Assembly: GCF_004123145.1 (NCBI RefSeq)
Contig: NZ_SDKC01000001.1
Span: 1,941,501-2,005,500 of the forward strand
Length of the DNA stretch: 64,000 nt
DNA from: Blautia faecicola
GTDB lineage: Bacteria; Bacillota; Clostridia; Lachnospirales; Lachnospiraceae
Reading direction: 5' to 3'
The position numbers were made by a program, and so were the translations under genes. The notes beneath the pieces are model-generated. The model searched no databases. It was not told the DNA's origin and saw only the letters and a program-made list of their open reading frames with translations. Positions 7,233-15,134 of this stretch are shown here, piece after piece (the first letter of the stretch is position 1; every line of letters starts with the position of its first letter).

Positions 7233-8579
7233 TTAAAAGGGAAGCTTGAAGCCGCCTCTTTTACCACTTTTGCCACCCAGCATACCAGGCATCTGTTTCA
7301 TCATCTTTCTGGTCTGATCAAACTGTTTGACCATCCGATTGACTTCTGCGATATCTACACCTGCGCCCTGGGCGATTCGTTTCTTTCTGGACGGGTTCAA
7401 AAGATCCGGGTTGGCTCTCTCCTTCGGAGTCATCGAAAGGATGATAGCTTCTTTTCTCGCCATATCTTTCTCATCGATCATACCCTCGATATCTTTTGCT
7501 TTGTTTCCCAGTCCGGGAAGCATGTTCAATACACTGGAAATACCACCCATGTTCTTCATCTGGTTCATACTTTCCAGATAATCATCGAAACCAAAGGTTG
7601 CTTTCTTGATCTTCTGTTCCATCTCACGGGCTTTGTCTTCGTCGATGCTCTGCTGCGCCTTTTCAATCAGGCTCATCACATCTCCCATTCCCAGGATACG
7701 GGAAGCCATACGATCCGGATAGAACTGTTCAAGGTCGGAAAGTTTTTCTCCCATACCTACATACAGGATCGGTTTTCCACTGATCGCTTTGATAGAAAGT
7801 GCCGCACCGCCTCGGGTGTCACCATCCATCTTTGTTAAGATGACGCCGTCAATGCCAACCTTCTGATTGAAGGACTCTGCCACATTGACTGCATCCTGAC
7901 CGGTCATCGCGTCAACGACCAGAATCGTCTGGTCTACCTGAACTTCTTCTTTGATCTGAATCAGTTCCTGCATCATATCTTCATCTACATGAAGTCGACC
8001 GGCAGTATCGAGAATCACAACGTTGAAGTTCTGATTCTTTGCATGTTCAATCGCTGCTTTTGCAATGTTTACCGGGTTCTGTTTGTCTCCCATCGCGAAA
8101 ACTTCCACACCCTGTTTTTCACCATTGATCTGCAGCTGTGTGATCGCTGCCGGACGATAAACGTCACATGCTACCAGCAATGGCTTTCTGCCCTTTGCTT
8201 TCAGCTTTCCGGCGATCTTTGCTGTGGTTGTTGTCTTACCTGCACCCTGAAGACCTGCCATCATGATGACTGTGATCTCTCCTGCCGGACGCAGTGCAAT
8301 CTCTGTGGTCTCACTTCCCATCAGAGATACCAGTTCATCGTTTACGATCTTGATTACCATCTGCCCCGGATTCAGTCCGTTCATAACGTCCTGACCGATC
8401 GCACGTTCCTGCACCGCTTTGATAAACTGTTTTACCACTTTAAAACTGACATCTGCTTCCAGAAGTGCCATCTTAACTTCTTTTAATGCTACCTTTACAT
8501 CTGCCTCGGTCAGACGGCCTTTGCTTCTCAGGTTTTTGAATACATTCTGCAGTTTTTCAGTTAAACTTTCAAATGCCAT
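7233..8579 (-). CDS. ffh: signal recognition particle protein Ffh
   Basis: 448 residues with the full NG-M layout: the N domain, the SRP GTPase P-loop GLQGAGKTTTTAKIAG at about 105-120, DTAGRLHVDEDMM and TKMDGDTRGGAALS, then a Met-rich M domain ending in the usual Gly/Lys tail (GGKSGKRGGFKLPF). It binds signal sequences and 4.5S/scRNA and docks to FtsY, which is also in this window. ylxM lies 3 nt upstream, so the two are translated together. Confidence 0.98.
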   Translation of the reverse strand: MAFESLTEKLQNVFKNLRSKGRLTEADVKVALKEVKMALLEADVSFKVVKQFIKAVQERAIGQDVMNGLNPGQMVIKIVNDELVSLMGSETTEIALRPAGEITVIMMAGLQGAGKTTTTAKIAGKLKAKGRKPLLVACDVYRPAAITQLQINGEKQGVEVFAMGDKQNPVNIAKAAIEHAKNQNFNVVILDTAGRLHVDEDMMQELIQIKEEVQVDQTILVVDAMTGQDAVNVAESFNQKVGIDGVILTKMDGDTRGGAALSIKAISGKPILYVGMGEKLSDLEQFYPDRMASRILGMGDVMSLIEKAQQSIDEDKAREMEQKIKKATFGFDDYLESMNQMKNMGGISSVLNMLPGLGNKAKDIEGMIDEKDMARKEAIILSMTPKERANPDLLNPSRKKRIAQGAGVDIAEVNRMVKQFDQTRKMMKQMPGMLGGKSGKRGGFKLPF

Positions 8580-8582
8580 GTA

Positions 8583-8927
8583 TTATAACTCCTCTAATAT
8601 GCTGTGGGATAAAGTCTCGATCCGGCTCATCACCTGATTCAGATTCTTTTCCTCATAGTGTTGTGTCAGTCCGTGAATCTCATGTACTTTCTCGCGGACC
8701 GCTACGAACTTTTCTACCAGATGCAGTTTTTCTTCATACTCTTCCAGTATCCTGGTACTGCGCTTCACCAGATCATGAACCCCCTGTCGGCTGATTCCCT
8801 GATCCTGCGCCACCTCACTGAGCGAATAATCATTCAACACAACATCTTCATAGATATTTCGCTGATGTTCCGTCAGCAGTTCGCCATAAAAATCATATAA
8901 CAATGCCTGTCTCGCAAGCCTATCCAT
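8583..8927 (-). CDS. ylxM: SRP-associated HTH protein YlxM
   Basis: 114 residues starting MDRLARQALLYDFYG. The ATG at 8927 is chosen because it has AAGGTGA at correct spacing and because the farther ATG and AUG-like codons lie at or before the expected transcription start. A sigma-70 region-4-like HTH (NDYSLSEVAQDQGISRQGV) is visible. YlxM modulates the SRP GTPase cycle in streptococci. It is the first gene of the operon. Confidence 0.93.
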   Translation of the reverse strand: MDRLARQALLYDFYGELLTEHQRNIYEDVVLNDYSLSEVAQDQGISRQGVHDLVKRSTRILEEYEEKLHLVEKFVAVREKVHEIHGLTQHYEEKNLNQVMSRIETLSHSILEEL

Positions 8928-8943
8928 GTTCATCACCTTGGAC

Positions 8944-8989
8944 ATCATACAACAATCTTTTATGGGTGTCAAGTACTTTTTCTTGACAC
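8944..8989 (-). promoter_or_regulatory. promoter of the ylxM-ffh-rpsP operon with inverted repeat
   Basis: TTGACA (8972-8967), 17-bp spacer, TATGAT (8949-8944) on the minus strand. Transcription should start about 8937-8940, only about 10-13 nt before the ylxM ATG, so the leader is very short. The -35 box lies in an inverted repeat GTGTCAAG-N8-CTTGACAC (8966-8989), which is a possible regulator site. Confidence 0.75.
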
Positions 8990-9093
8990 TGGTGTTTTTT
9001 CGATATCTTCCTCACCTTTTCGTCTATGTCCCATTCTATAGCCGGATAAAGGACAGGTTTTTCGTTCTCACGGCTCTCCGCATATTCAGATTA

Positions 9094-10308
9094 TTATTTA
9101 TCTACAAACGCATATTTTTTCAGCCGTTCAAAAGCTTCCTGCACTCTGCTGAGTGGCAGTGCCAGGTTTACGCGGATGCCGTACGGGGCAAAGAACGGGC
9201 GGCCGTCCTGCCATGCCACACCTACATCCCAACCGGCTTTGAGGACCTCGTCGATGGTTTTTTCATGTGTCTTACACCATTCTTCACAGTCCAGGAACAG
9301 CATATAGGTTCCCTGCGGGCGGCTTAATGCGACACCGGGAAAGTGTTCTTTGATGAAATCGCAGGCATAGGAAACATTTCCGCTCAGTACCCGGCACAGT
9401 TCATCCACCCACTCATAACCTTCCGGTTTATATGCACCGATCAGTGCATACATGGAAAGTACATTCATCGCATTATAGTGTGATTTACTGCTGGCTGCCA
9501 TCACCCGGTCACGAAGATAGGAATTATAAATGATATGATAACTTCCCACCAGGCCTGCCAGGTTAAAGGTTTTGCTCGGCGCATACATCGCCACGGTGCG
9601 GTTTCTCGCATCCTCGCTGACAGACTGTGCCGGCGTATGATGATATCCTTCCAGGATCAGATCCGACCAGATCTCATCGGAGATAACCACGCAGTCATTG
9701 GCCTTATATACTTCCATCGCTTTTTCAATCTCCCAGCGTTCCCATACCCGGCCACACGGGTTATGGGGATTACAGAAGACTGCCACATGGATATGATGCT
9801 CTTTGATCTTCGCATCCATATCTTCATAATCCATCCTCCAGATTCCTTCCGCATCTTTTTTCAGCGGACTGTGAACCATCTTATATCCATAATTTCCGAT
9901 ACTTCCGGTAAATCCGATATAAGTCGGGCTATGCAGAAGCACTGCATCCCCCGGACTTGCAAATGCCTGTAATGTAGACAGAACACCGCCGAGTACACCA
10001 TTTTCATACCCGATTGCCTCCGCAGTCAGTCCCTCTACACCGTTTCGTTTCGTCTGCCAGTCGATAATCTCCTGAAAATACTCTTCCCGCGGATCAAAAT
10101 ATCCAAATGCCGGGTGCTTTACTCTCTCCGCAATTGCCTCCTGTACAGTCGGTACTGTCGCAAAATTCATATCCGCCACCCACATCGGAATAATATCAAA
10201 TCCCTCTTTTGGTTTCGCCGGACTTCCCTGTCCGTCTTCACTGAGACCATCTACCGCAATCGCATCCATACCGTGACGATCCATGATTGTTGTAAAATCG
10301 TATTTCAT
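9094..10308 (-). CDS. MalY/PatB-family PLP aminotransferase (C-S lyase)
   Basis: 404 residues from the ATG at 10308, which has GGAGGT eight nt upstream; the longer frame to 10404 adds an unlikely leader. The fold type I PLP signature is seen as FCNPHNPCGRVW and VISDEIWSDLIL, with the Schiff-base Lys in MYAPSKTFNLAGL. Family members cleave cystathionine or cysteine conjugates (beta-lyase) or act as regulators of maltose genes. Substrate is not fixed by the sequence. It is monocistronic between the xyl locus and ylxM. Confidence 0.88.
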   Translation of the reverse strand: MKYDFTTIMDRHGMDAIAVDGLSEDGQGSPAKPKEGFDIIPMWVADMNFATVPTVQEAIAERVKHPAFGYFDPREEYFQEIIDWQTKRNGVEGLTAEAIGYENGVLGGVLSTLQAFASPGDAVLLHSPTYIGFTGSIGNYGYKMVHSPLKKDAEGIWRMDYEDMDAKIKEHHIHVAVFCNPHNPCGRVWERWEIEKAMEVYKANDCVVISDEIWSDLILEGYHHTPAQSVSEDARNRTVAMYAPSKTFNLAGLVGSYHIIYNSYLRDRVMAASSKSHYNAMNVLSMYALIGAYKPEGYEWVDELCRVLSGNVSYACDFIKEHFPGVALSRPQGTYMLFLDCEEWCKTHEKTIDEVLKAGWDVGVAWQDGRPFFAPYGIRVNLALPLSRVQEAFERLKKYAFVDK

Positions 10309-10417
10309 TTGTAAAAACCTCCATGTGTATATAATTACTCTTATCAATAACTGCTCCACACCTTCACAGTTATCTATATTATATATGTTTTCTGTATAAA
10401 GCACAAATGTAAAAGCA

Positions 10418-10450
10418 GGCAGGAATACTATCTGAAACTAGTTTCCTGCC
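10418..10450 (-). terminator. terminator after the xylB-like gene
   Basis: GGCAGGAA and TTCCTGCC arms close a 17-nt loop on the minus strand and are followed by TGCTTTT. Confidence 0.7.
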
Positions 10451-10490
10451 CGTTTTTCCATCACTTTATTGTCTGTACATTCGTTTGTAT

Positions 10491-11963
10491 TCAGGAAAGC
10501 TTCGGGAATAACGCTTTCACCGTCGGATAGATCTGCACAAATTTCCGATACTGTGTCTCGTATTTTTTTGCGATCTCCGGGTCCGGTTCTACGGTTTCCA
10601 CTACTTTTACGATCTTTGCAGCTGCCGCTTCCACCGATGCAAAGGTTCCATCCGCAACTGCAGCAAGCATCGCACCGCCAAGCGCCGGTCCCTCCTCGGA
10701 AGCGATCCGGTCTACTTTGATGTTCAATACATTGGCAATGATTTTTCTCCACAGCGGACTCTTCGCTCCACCACCGCAGATCTTGGTTCTCTCGATATGA
10801 ATTCCCAAAGATTTTGCCACCTCAAAAGAATCACGAATGGCAAATGCCACACCTTCCAGAACCGCCTGTGTCATATCCGCACGACTGGTATCCATGGACA
10901 TCCCGATAAAGGTGCCTCTCGCCTGCGGATCATTATGTGGGGAGCGTTCTCCCATTAGATACGGCAAGAAAAATACATGATTTTCTCCAAGATTTTCAAT
11001 TGCTTCCTGCTCTTTTCCGTAATCTTTTGTTCCAATAATGGTATCCATCCACCATCTATTACAGGAAGCCGCGCTCAACATGCATCCCATCAGATGATAA
11101 TGTCCGTCTGCATGAGCAAATGCATGCAGGGCATTGTGCGGGTCTACGCCGAAATTCTCACTGGAAATAAAGATTGTTCCGCTGGTTCCCAGAGACACGT
11201 TACACTGTCCGTCCCCTACCGTACCGGTTCCGACAGCTGCAGCCGCATTATCTCCAGCTCCTGCTGCTACCAGACAGGTTTCCGGCAGTCCCAGTTCTTT
11301 TGCCACCTCCGGTTTTAATGTGCCCACTTTTTCATAACTTTCAAAAAGTCCCGGCATCTGTTCTCTGCTGACGCCACAGATTTCCAGCATCTGTTCTGAC
11401 CAGCATTTGTTTTTCACATCCAGCAGAAGCATACCGGACGCATCGGAGTAATCGCAGCAATGTACACCGGTCAGACAGTAAGCCAGATAGTCTTTCGGGA
11501 GCATAATCTTACAGATTTTTGCAAAATTCTCCGGCTCATTTTCTTTCACCCACAGAATCTTCGGTGCGGTAAATCCGGCAAATGCAATATTTGCCGTATA
11601 TTCGGACAGTTTTTCTTTCCCAATTACCTGATTCAGATAATCGGTTTCTTTTGTGGTTCGTCCATCGTTCCACAGGATCGCCGGACGGATCACCTGATCG
11701 TTCTCATCCAGAATAACCAGACCATGCATCTGTCCGCCAAAGCTGATACCTGCCACTTCCGTCGCATCAATCTTGCTGATCAGTTCCTTGATTCCCTCTT
11801 TTGACTGTTCCCACCAGTCTTCCGGGTTCTGTTCTGACCAGCCCGGATGTGGAAAGGACAGCGGATATTCTCTGGATACAATATTGACAACCTGACCTTC
11901 CTGATCCATCAGCAGAAGTTTCACTGCAGATGTTCCAAGATCTACTCCAATATAATATTTCAT
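10491..11963 (-). CDS. xylB: xylulokinase-type FGGY carbohydrate kinase
   Basis: 490 residues starting MKYYIGVDLGTSAVKLLL, with the FGGY ATP-site strands (CGGGAKSPLWRKIIANVL, GPALGGAMLAAV) and the substrate motif GQMHGLV, typical of XylB. It phosphorylates a ketopentose, most often D-xylulose, for the pentose phosphate route. The ribosome site is GGAGG. It follows the isomerase gene on the same strand after about 170 nt with a hairpin in between. The neighbouring isomerase belongs to the fucose/arabinose type rather than XylA, so the true sugar may differ. Confidence 0.88.
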   Translation of the reverse strand: MKYYIGVDLGTSAVKLLLMDQEGQVVNIVSREYPLSFPHPGWSEQNPEDWWEQSKEGIKELISKIDATEVAGISFGGQMHGLVILDENDQVIRPAILWNDGRTTKETDYLNQVIGKEKLSEYTANIAFAGFTAPKILWVKENEPENFAKICKIMLPKDYLAYCLTGVHCCDYSDASGMLLLDVKNKCWSEQMLEICGVSREQMPGLFESYEKVGTLKPEVAKELGLPETCLVAAGAGDNAAAAVGTGTVGDGQCNVSLGTSGTIFISSENFGVDPHNALHAFAHADGHYHLMGCMLSAASCNRWWMDTIIGTKDYGKEQEAIENLGENHVFFLPYLMGERSPHNDPQARGTFIGMSMDTSRADMTQAVLEGVAFAIRDSFEVAKSLGIHIERTKICGGGAKSPLWRKIIANVLNIKVDRIASEEGPALGGAMLAAVADGTFASVEAAAAKIVKVVETVEPDPEIAKKYETQYRKFVQIYPTVKALFPKLS

Positions 11964-12012
11964 TCTTCAATTTCCTCCATGTATATGAGCAAGAAAGCAT
12001 TCTGTAACATAC

Positions 12013-12049
12013 GAGAGCGTGTTTTCAAACTTCTTTGAAACACGCTCTC
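12013..12049 (-). terminator. hairpin between isomerase and kinase genes
   Basis: GAGAGCGTGTTT and its complement form a long stem (one bulge) around a short loop, with no strong U-run. It can be an intercistronic stabiliser or weak terminator. Its AGAGCGTGTTT arm repeats 11 bp of the ends of the 166-bp repeats at 37579 and 52026. Confidence 0.55.
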
Positions 12050-12135
12050 AAACCTATGCATTTTATTCGCAGTTTTCTATTACTGCCCGATGTTTTTCAC
12101 ACTCGTTTTGAACCTCAAATTCCACTGCTGTCAGT

Positions 12136-13602
12136 TTATGCAAAAGGATTTTCTGTCGGATATCTGTCTCCCTTTGGATGGTTGTATCCGATCTCATCCG
12201 GTGTTACGCCGATGTATTTGAATACTTCAAACAATGCTTTTCCATAGTGTCCGAATGCAACGGCTCCGTGATGTGGATAGCCTTTTTCGATCAGCTCATG
12301 ACGATAGAATCTTCCCATCTCCGGAATCGCGAAGATACCGATGCCACCGAAGGAACGGGTAGCAACCGGAAGTACTTCACCGTTTGCCACATAAGCACGC
12401 AGTTTTCCATCCGCGGTGCTCTGCAGACGGAAGAATGTGATATCTCCAGGTACGATATCTCCTTCCAATGTTCCCTGTGTTACTTCTTCCGGCAGGGATC
12501 TTGCCATGATCAGCTGATATTTCATAGAGCAGGAAGTCAGTTTTCCGGTTGTGGTATTGCCACAGTGGAATCCCATGAACGTATCTTTGAGTGTATAGTT
12601 GTATTTTCCTTTGATTTCGCTTTCGTACATGTCTGCCGGTACGGTGTTGTTGATATCCAGCAGGGTTACCGCATCGTTACTTACCATCGTTCCAATGAAT
12701 TCGCTCAGTGCACCGTAGATATCCACTTCACAGGATACCGGAATACCTCTTCCGGTCAGACGGCTGTTGACATAGCACGGAACAAAGCCGAACTGTGTCT
12801 GGAATGCCGGCCAGCATTTTCCTGCGATGGCAACGTATTTTCTGGAACCTTTATGGGCTTCGATCCAGTCAAGAAGGGTCAGCTCGTACTGTGCCAGTTT
12901 CGGAAGAATGGTCGGTTTGTTGTTTCCATCACCCAGTTCCTTTTCCATATCTGCAACAACTGCCGGGATTCTCTCGTCTCCGTCATGTTTGTGGAATGCT
13001 TCGAACAGATCCAGTTCGGAGTTTTCTTCGATCTCCACACCCAGGTTGAACAGCTGTTTGATCGGTGCGTTACATGCCATAAAATCCTGCGGACGCGGAC
13101 CGAAGGTAATGATTTTCAGGTTTTTCAGTCCGACAACGGCTCTTGCAACCGGAACAAATTCTTCGATCATCTCAGCTACTTCTTCCGGTGTTCCTACCGG
13201 ATATTCCGGGATGTATGCTTTCAGGTTACGAAGCTGCAGGTTATAACTTGCATTCAGCATACCGCAGTAGGCGTCTCCACGTCCCTGTACCAGATTATCT
13301 CCGTGTTCTTCTGCTGCTGCAACTACCATACAAGGTCCGTCAAAATATTTTACCAGCAGAGTCTCTGCGGTCTCCGGACCGAAGTTTCCAAGATAGACAA
13401 CCAGGGCATTACATCCTGCTTCCTGTACCTCTTTCAGCGCTTTCTGCATATCCAGCTCGCTCTCTACTACAGTTGGACATTCGTACAGTTCCCCTTTATA
13501 AGCTGCTGCCACTGCTTTTCTTCTGGACTCGGACAGTGTGATCGGGAAGCAATCTCTGCTTACTGCCACGATACCTAATTTTACTTCCGGCATGTTCATC
13601 AT
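12136..13602 (-). CDS. L-fucose/L-arabinose isomerase-family protein
   Basis: 488 residues. The N-terminal part (LGIVAVSRDCFP, VVYLGNFGPETAETLL) and C-terminal metal/substrate region (MGFHCGNTTTGKL, FRHELIEKGYPHHGAVAFGHYGKALFE region) follow the FucI/AraA fold, which interconverts aldose and ketose with Mn2+. It shares a divergent control region with the ROK regulator and precedes the xylB-like kinase, so it should supply that kinase's ketose. The sugar cannot be told from sequence; xylose, arabinose or a rarer pentose are candidates. Confidence 0.8.
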   Translation of the reverse strand: MMNMPEVKLGIVAVSRDCFPITLSESRRKAVAAAYKGELYECPTVVESELDMQKALKEVQEAGCNALVVYLGNFGPETAETLLVKYFDGPCMVVAAAEEHGDNLVQGRGDAYCGMLNASYNLQLRNLKAYIPEYPVGTPEEVAEMIEEFVPVARAVVGLKNLKIITFGPRPQDFMACNAPIKQLFNLGVEIEENSELDLFEAFHKHDGDERIPAVVADMEKELGDGNNKPTILPKLAQYELTLLDWIEAHKGSRKYVAIAGKCWPAFQTQFGFVPCYVNSRLTGRGIPVSCEVDIYGALSEFIGTMVSNDAVTLLDINNTVPADMYESEIKGKYNYTLKDTFMGFHCGNTTTGKLTSCSMKYQLIMARSLPEEVTQGTLEGDIVPGDITFFRLQSTADGKLRAYVANGEVLPVATRSFGGIGIFAIPEMGRFYRHELIEKGYPHHGAVAFGHYGKALFEVFKYIGVTPDEIGYNHPKGDRYPTENPFA

Positions 13603-13676
13603 GATCTTATTCCTCCTTGATTTTCTTTCACTGTTTATTCTGACGGATCTTCCGTGCAGTTTCTTTTTCGTTTCAT

Positions 13677-13729
13677 TTGTTTATTTACTAAACTAATCAC
13701 ACTGTATCACTTGTTATATCTTTCGTCAA
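13677..13729 (-). promoter_or_regulatory. isomerase promoter with XylR-like operator
   Basis: TTGACG, 17-bp spacer, TACAGT on the minus strand (13729-13701). Over the expected start lies TTAGTTTAGTAAATAAAC (up to 13677), an AT-rich palindrome like Bacillus XylR operators. Binding there would block transcription. Confidence 0.65.
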
Positions 13730-13788
13730 GATATTTTTTAGTTTACTGAAAATTGTGAAAAAATGTGTCCTGGAACATTCTTTATTTT

Positions 13789-13813
13789 AATTTGTTTACT
13801 TATCAAACAAATT
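13789..13813 (+). promoter_or_regulatory. second XylR-like operator upstream of the ROK gene
   Basis: AATTTGTTT and AAACAAATT arms flank a short centre. The site is about 60 nt before the ROK start codon, next to TATGGT/TAAATAT-like -10 sequences, and suggests autoregulation. Confidence 0.55.
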
Positions 13814-13871
13814 GTGGTATGGTAAATATTAGTTTAAGAAAAAGAAGATTTTACAGGAAGGAGATGCCTGC

Positions 13872-15029
13872 ATGGTCACAGGAAGCAAAGAACTGATCCG
13901 GGAGATGAATCGGCGGCTTGTTTTAGAAACGGTCATCAATGACGGTCCGCTTTCCCGGGCGGCTATATCAAAAAAACTGGGACTCACCAAAGCAACGATC
14001 TCTGCTATCGTGCAGGATCTGCTGGACGAACAATATATCGAAGAAATCGGAAGCGACCAGACTCAGTATGGTCGAAAACCGATCCTGTTACAGTTCTGTC
14101 GACAGAATGGTTATATTATCACCCTCGATCTCGGCGTGGAATGCACCGTGCTGATGGTCTGTGATCTGCTTGGACAAAACTGCCGGCTTCATCAGTATAA
14201 CTGTACGCTGGAACGGGACACCGCAATCGATTTCCTGTTGCAGATCATTCAGAATCAGATTCGTCTTCTTCCCGCTACTCCTTTTGGTGTCGTGGGAATT
14301 GGTATCGGCATCCATGGAACCGTCTGCCGGAATGAGATCACTTTTACTCCGAATTATCATCTGGCAGATCTTCCCATTGTAGATGTTCTGACAGACGCTC
14401 TCGATATTCCGGTATGGCTGGAAAATGAGGCAAATCTTTCTGCCCTCGCCGAGAAGACTTTTGTGGAAAATCATAAAAACCTGATTCATGTCAGCATTCA
14501 TACAGGTGTCGGTGCGGGAATTATTCTGGATCACCATTTATATACCGGCTTCGCCGGAACAGCAGGAGAAGCCGGTCACATGATCGTCCAGCCCGGCGGC
14601 CGTTCCTGTCCATGTGGCAATCATGGCTGTCTCGAACAATATATTTCCGAACCGGCGGTTCTCTCCCGCTACCAGGAATTATCCGGTCGCACCACTGTCT
14701 CGATCGACGATCTGGTCTGGAGCTATAATCAGAAGGAAGCTGATGCTCTGGCTGTAGTGGATGAATTCACTACCTATCTCGCCTGTGGAATCAACAATCT
14801 CTGGAACCTGTTCTCCCCGGAATGTATTATCCTGAACAGTCAACTGACCGCTTACCTCCCTCAACTGCTCCCGGAGATTTTGCAGAAACTTTCCGCACGT
14901 TTCCGCGCTACCTGTCAGCTGAAACTTTCCACGCTTCAGGATACAGGGGTGCTTCTTGGGGCGGCAAGGGTTTGCATCAGTAAATATCTGGGGATTGAGA
15001 AGCTGTATTTTTCCGGCTTTCAGCCATGA
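13872..15029 (+). CDS. ROK-family transcriptional regulator (XylR-like)
   Basis: 385 residues. An N-terminal winged helix (LSRAAISKKLGLTKATISAIV, residues 28-50) is followed by a ROK sugar-kinase-like domain with the zinc motif CPCGNHGCLEQY near residue 250 and the glycine-rich IHTGVGAGI. Such proteins repress sugar genes until the sugar binds. An AGGAAGGAG site precedes the ATG. It is divergent from the isomerase-kinase genes, with operator-like palindromes near both promoters, so these are the likely targets. Confidence 0.9.
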   Translation: MVTGSKELIREMNRRLVLETVINDGPLSRAAISKKLGLTKATISAIVQDLLDEQYIEEIGSDQTQYGRKPILLQFCRQNGYIITLDLGVECTVLMVCDLLGQNCRLHQYNCTLERDTAIDFLLQIIQNQIRLLPATPFGVVGIGIGIHGTVCRNEITFTPNYHLADLPIVDVLTDALDIPVWLENEANLSALAEKTFVENHKNLIHVSIHTGVGAGIILDHHLYTGFAGTAGEAGHMIVQPGGRSCPCGNHGCLEQYISEPAVLSRYQELSGRTTVSIDDLVWSYNQKEADALAVVDEFTTYLACGINNLWNLFSPECIILNSQLTAYLPQLLPEILQKLSARFRATCQLKLSTLQDTGVLLGAARVCISKYLGIEKLYFSGFQP

Positions 15030-15036
15030 TACGCTG

Positions 15037-15054
15037 TTTGACTCGTTGCTCGCG
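15037..15054 (-). repeat. post-terminator 18-nt motif, copy 3
   Basis: CGCGAGCAACGAGTCAAA on the minus strand, just past the T-rich end of the terminator at 15064-15104. Confidence 0.6.
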
Positions 15055-15063
15055 TAAAATCAA

Positions 15064-15104
15064 AAACCGATAGTTTTCTGTATCTTTCAAAAACTATCGG
15101 TTCT
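15064..15104. terminator. bidirectional terminator between convergent genes
   Basis: AACCGATAGTTTT pairs with AAAACTATCGGTT around a 13-nt loop. T-rich flanks on both strands serve the ROK gene (+) and the zinc-ribbon protein gene (-). Confidence 0.85.
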
Positions 15105-15134
15105 TTTCATAAAATCGATTTACGGGATTCCCTT

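Noticed and set aside
12178-13578. Long plus-strand frame opposite the isomerase
   Set aside because: Composition is Cys/Phe/His-rich nonsense without motifs; the minus strand encodes a clear isomerase.
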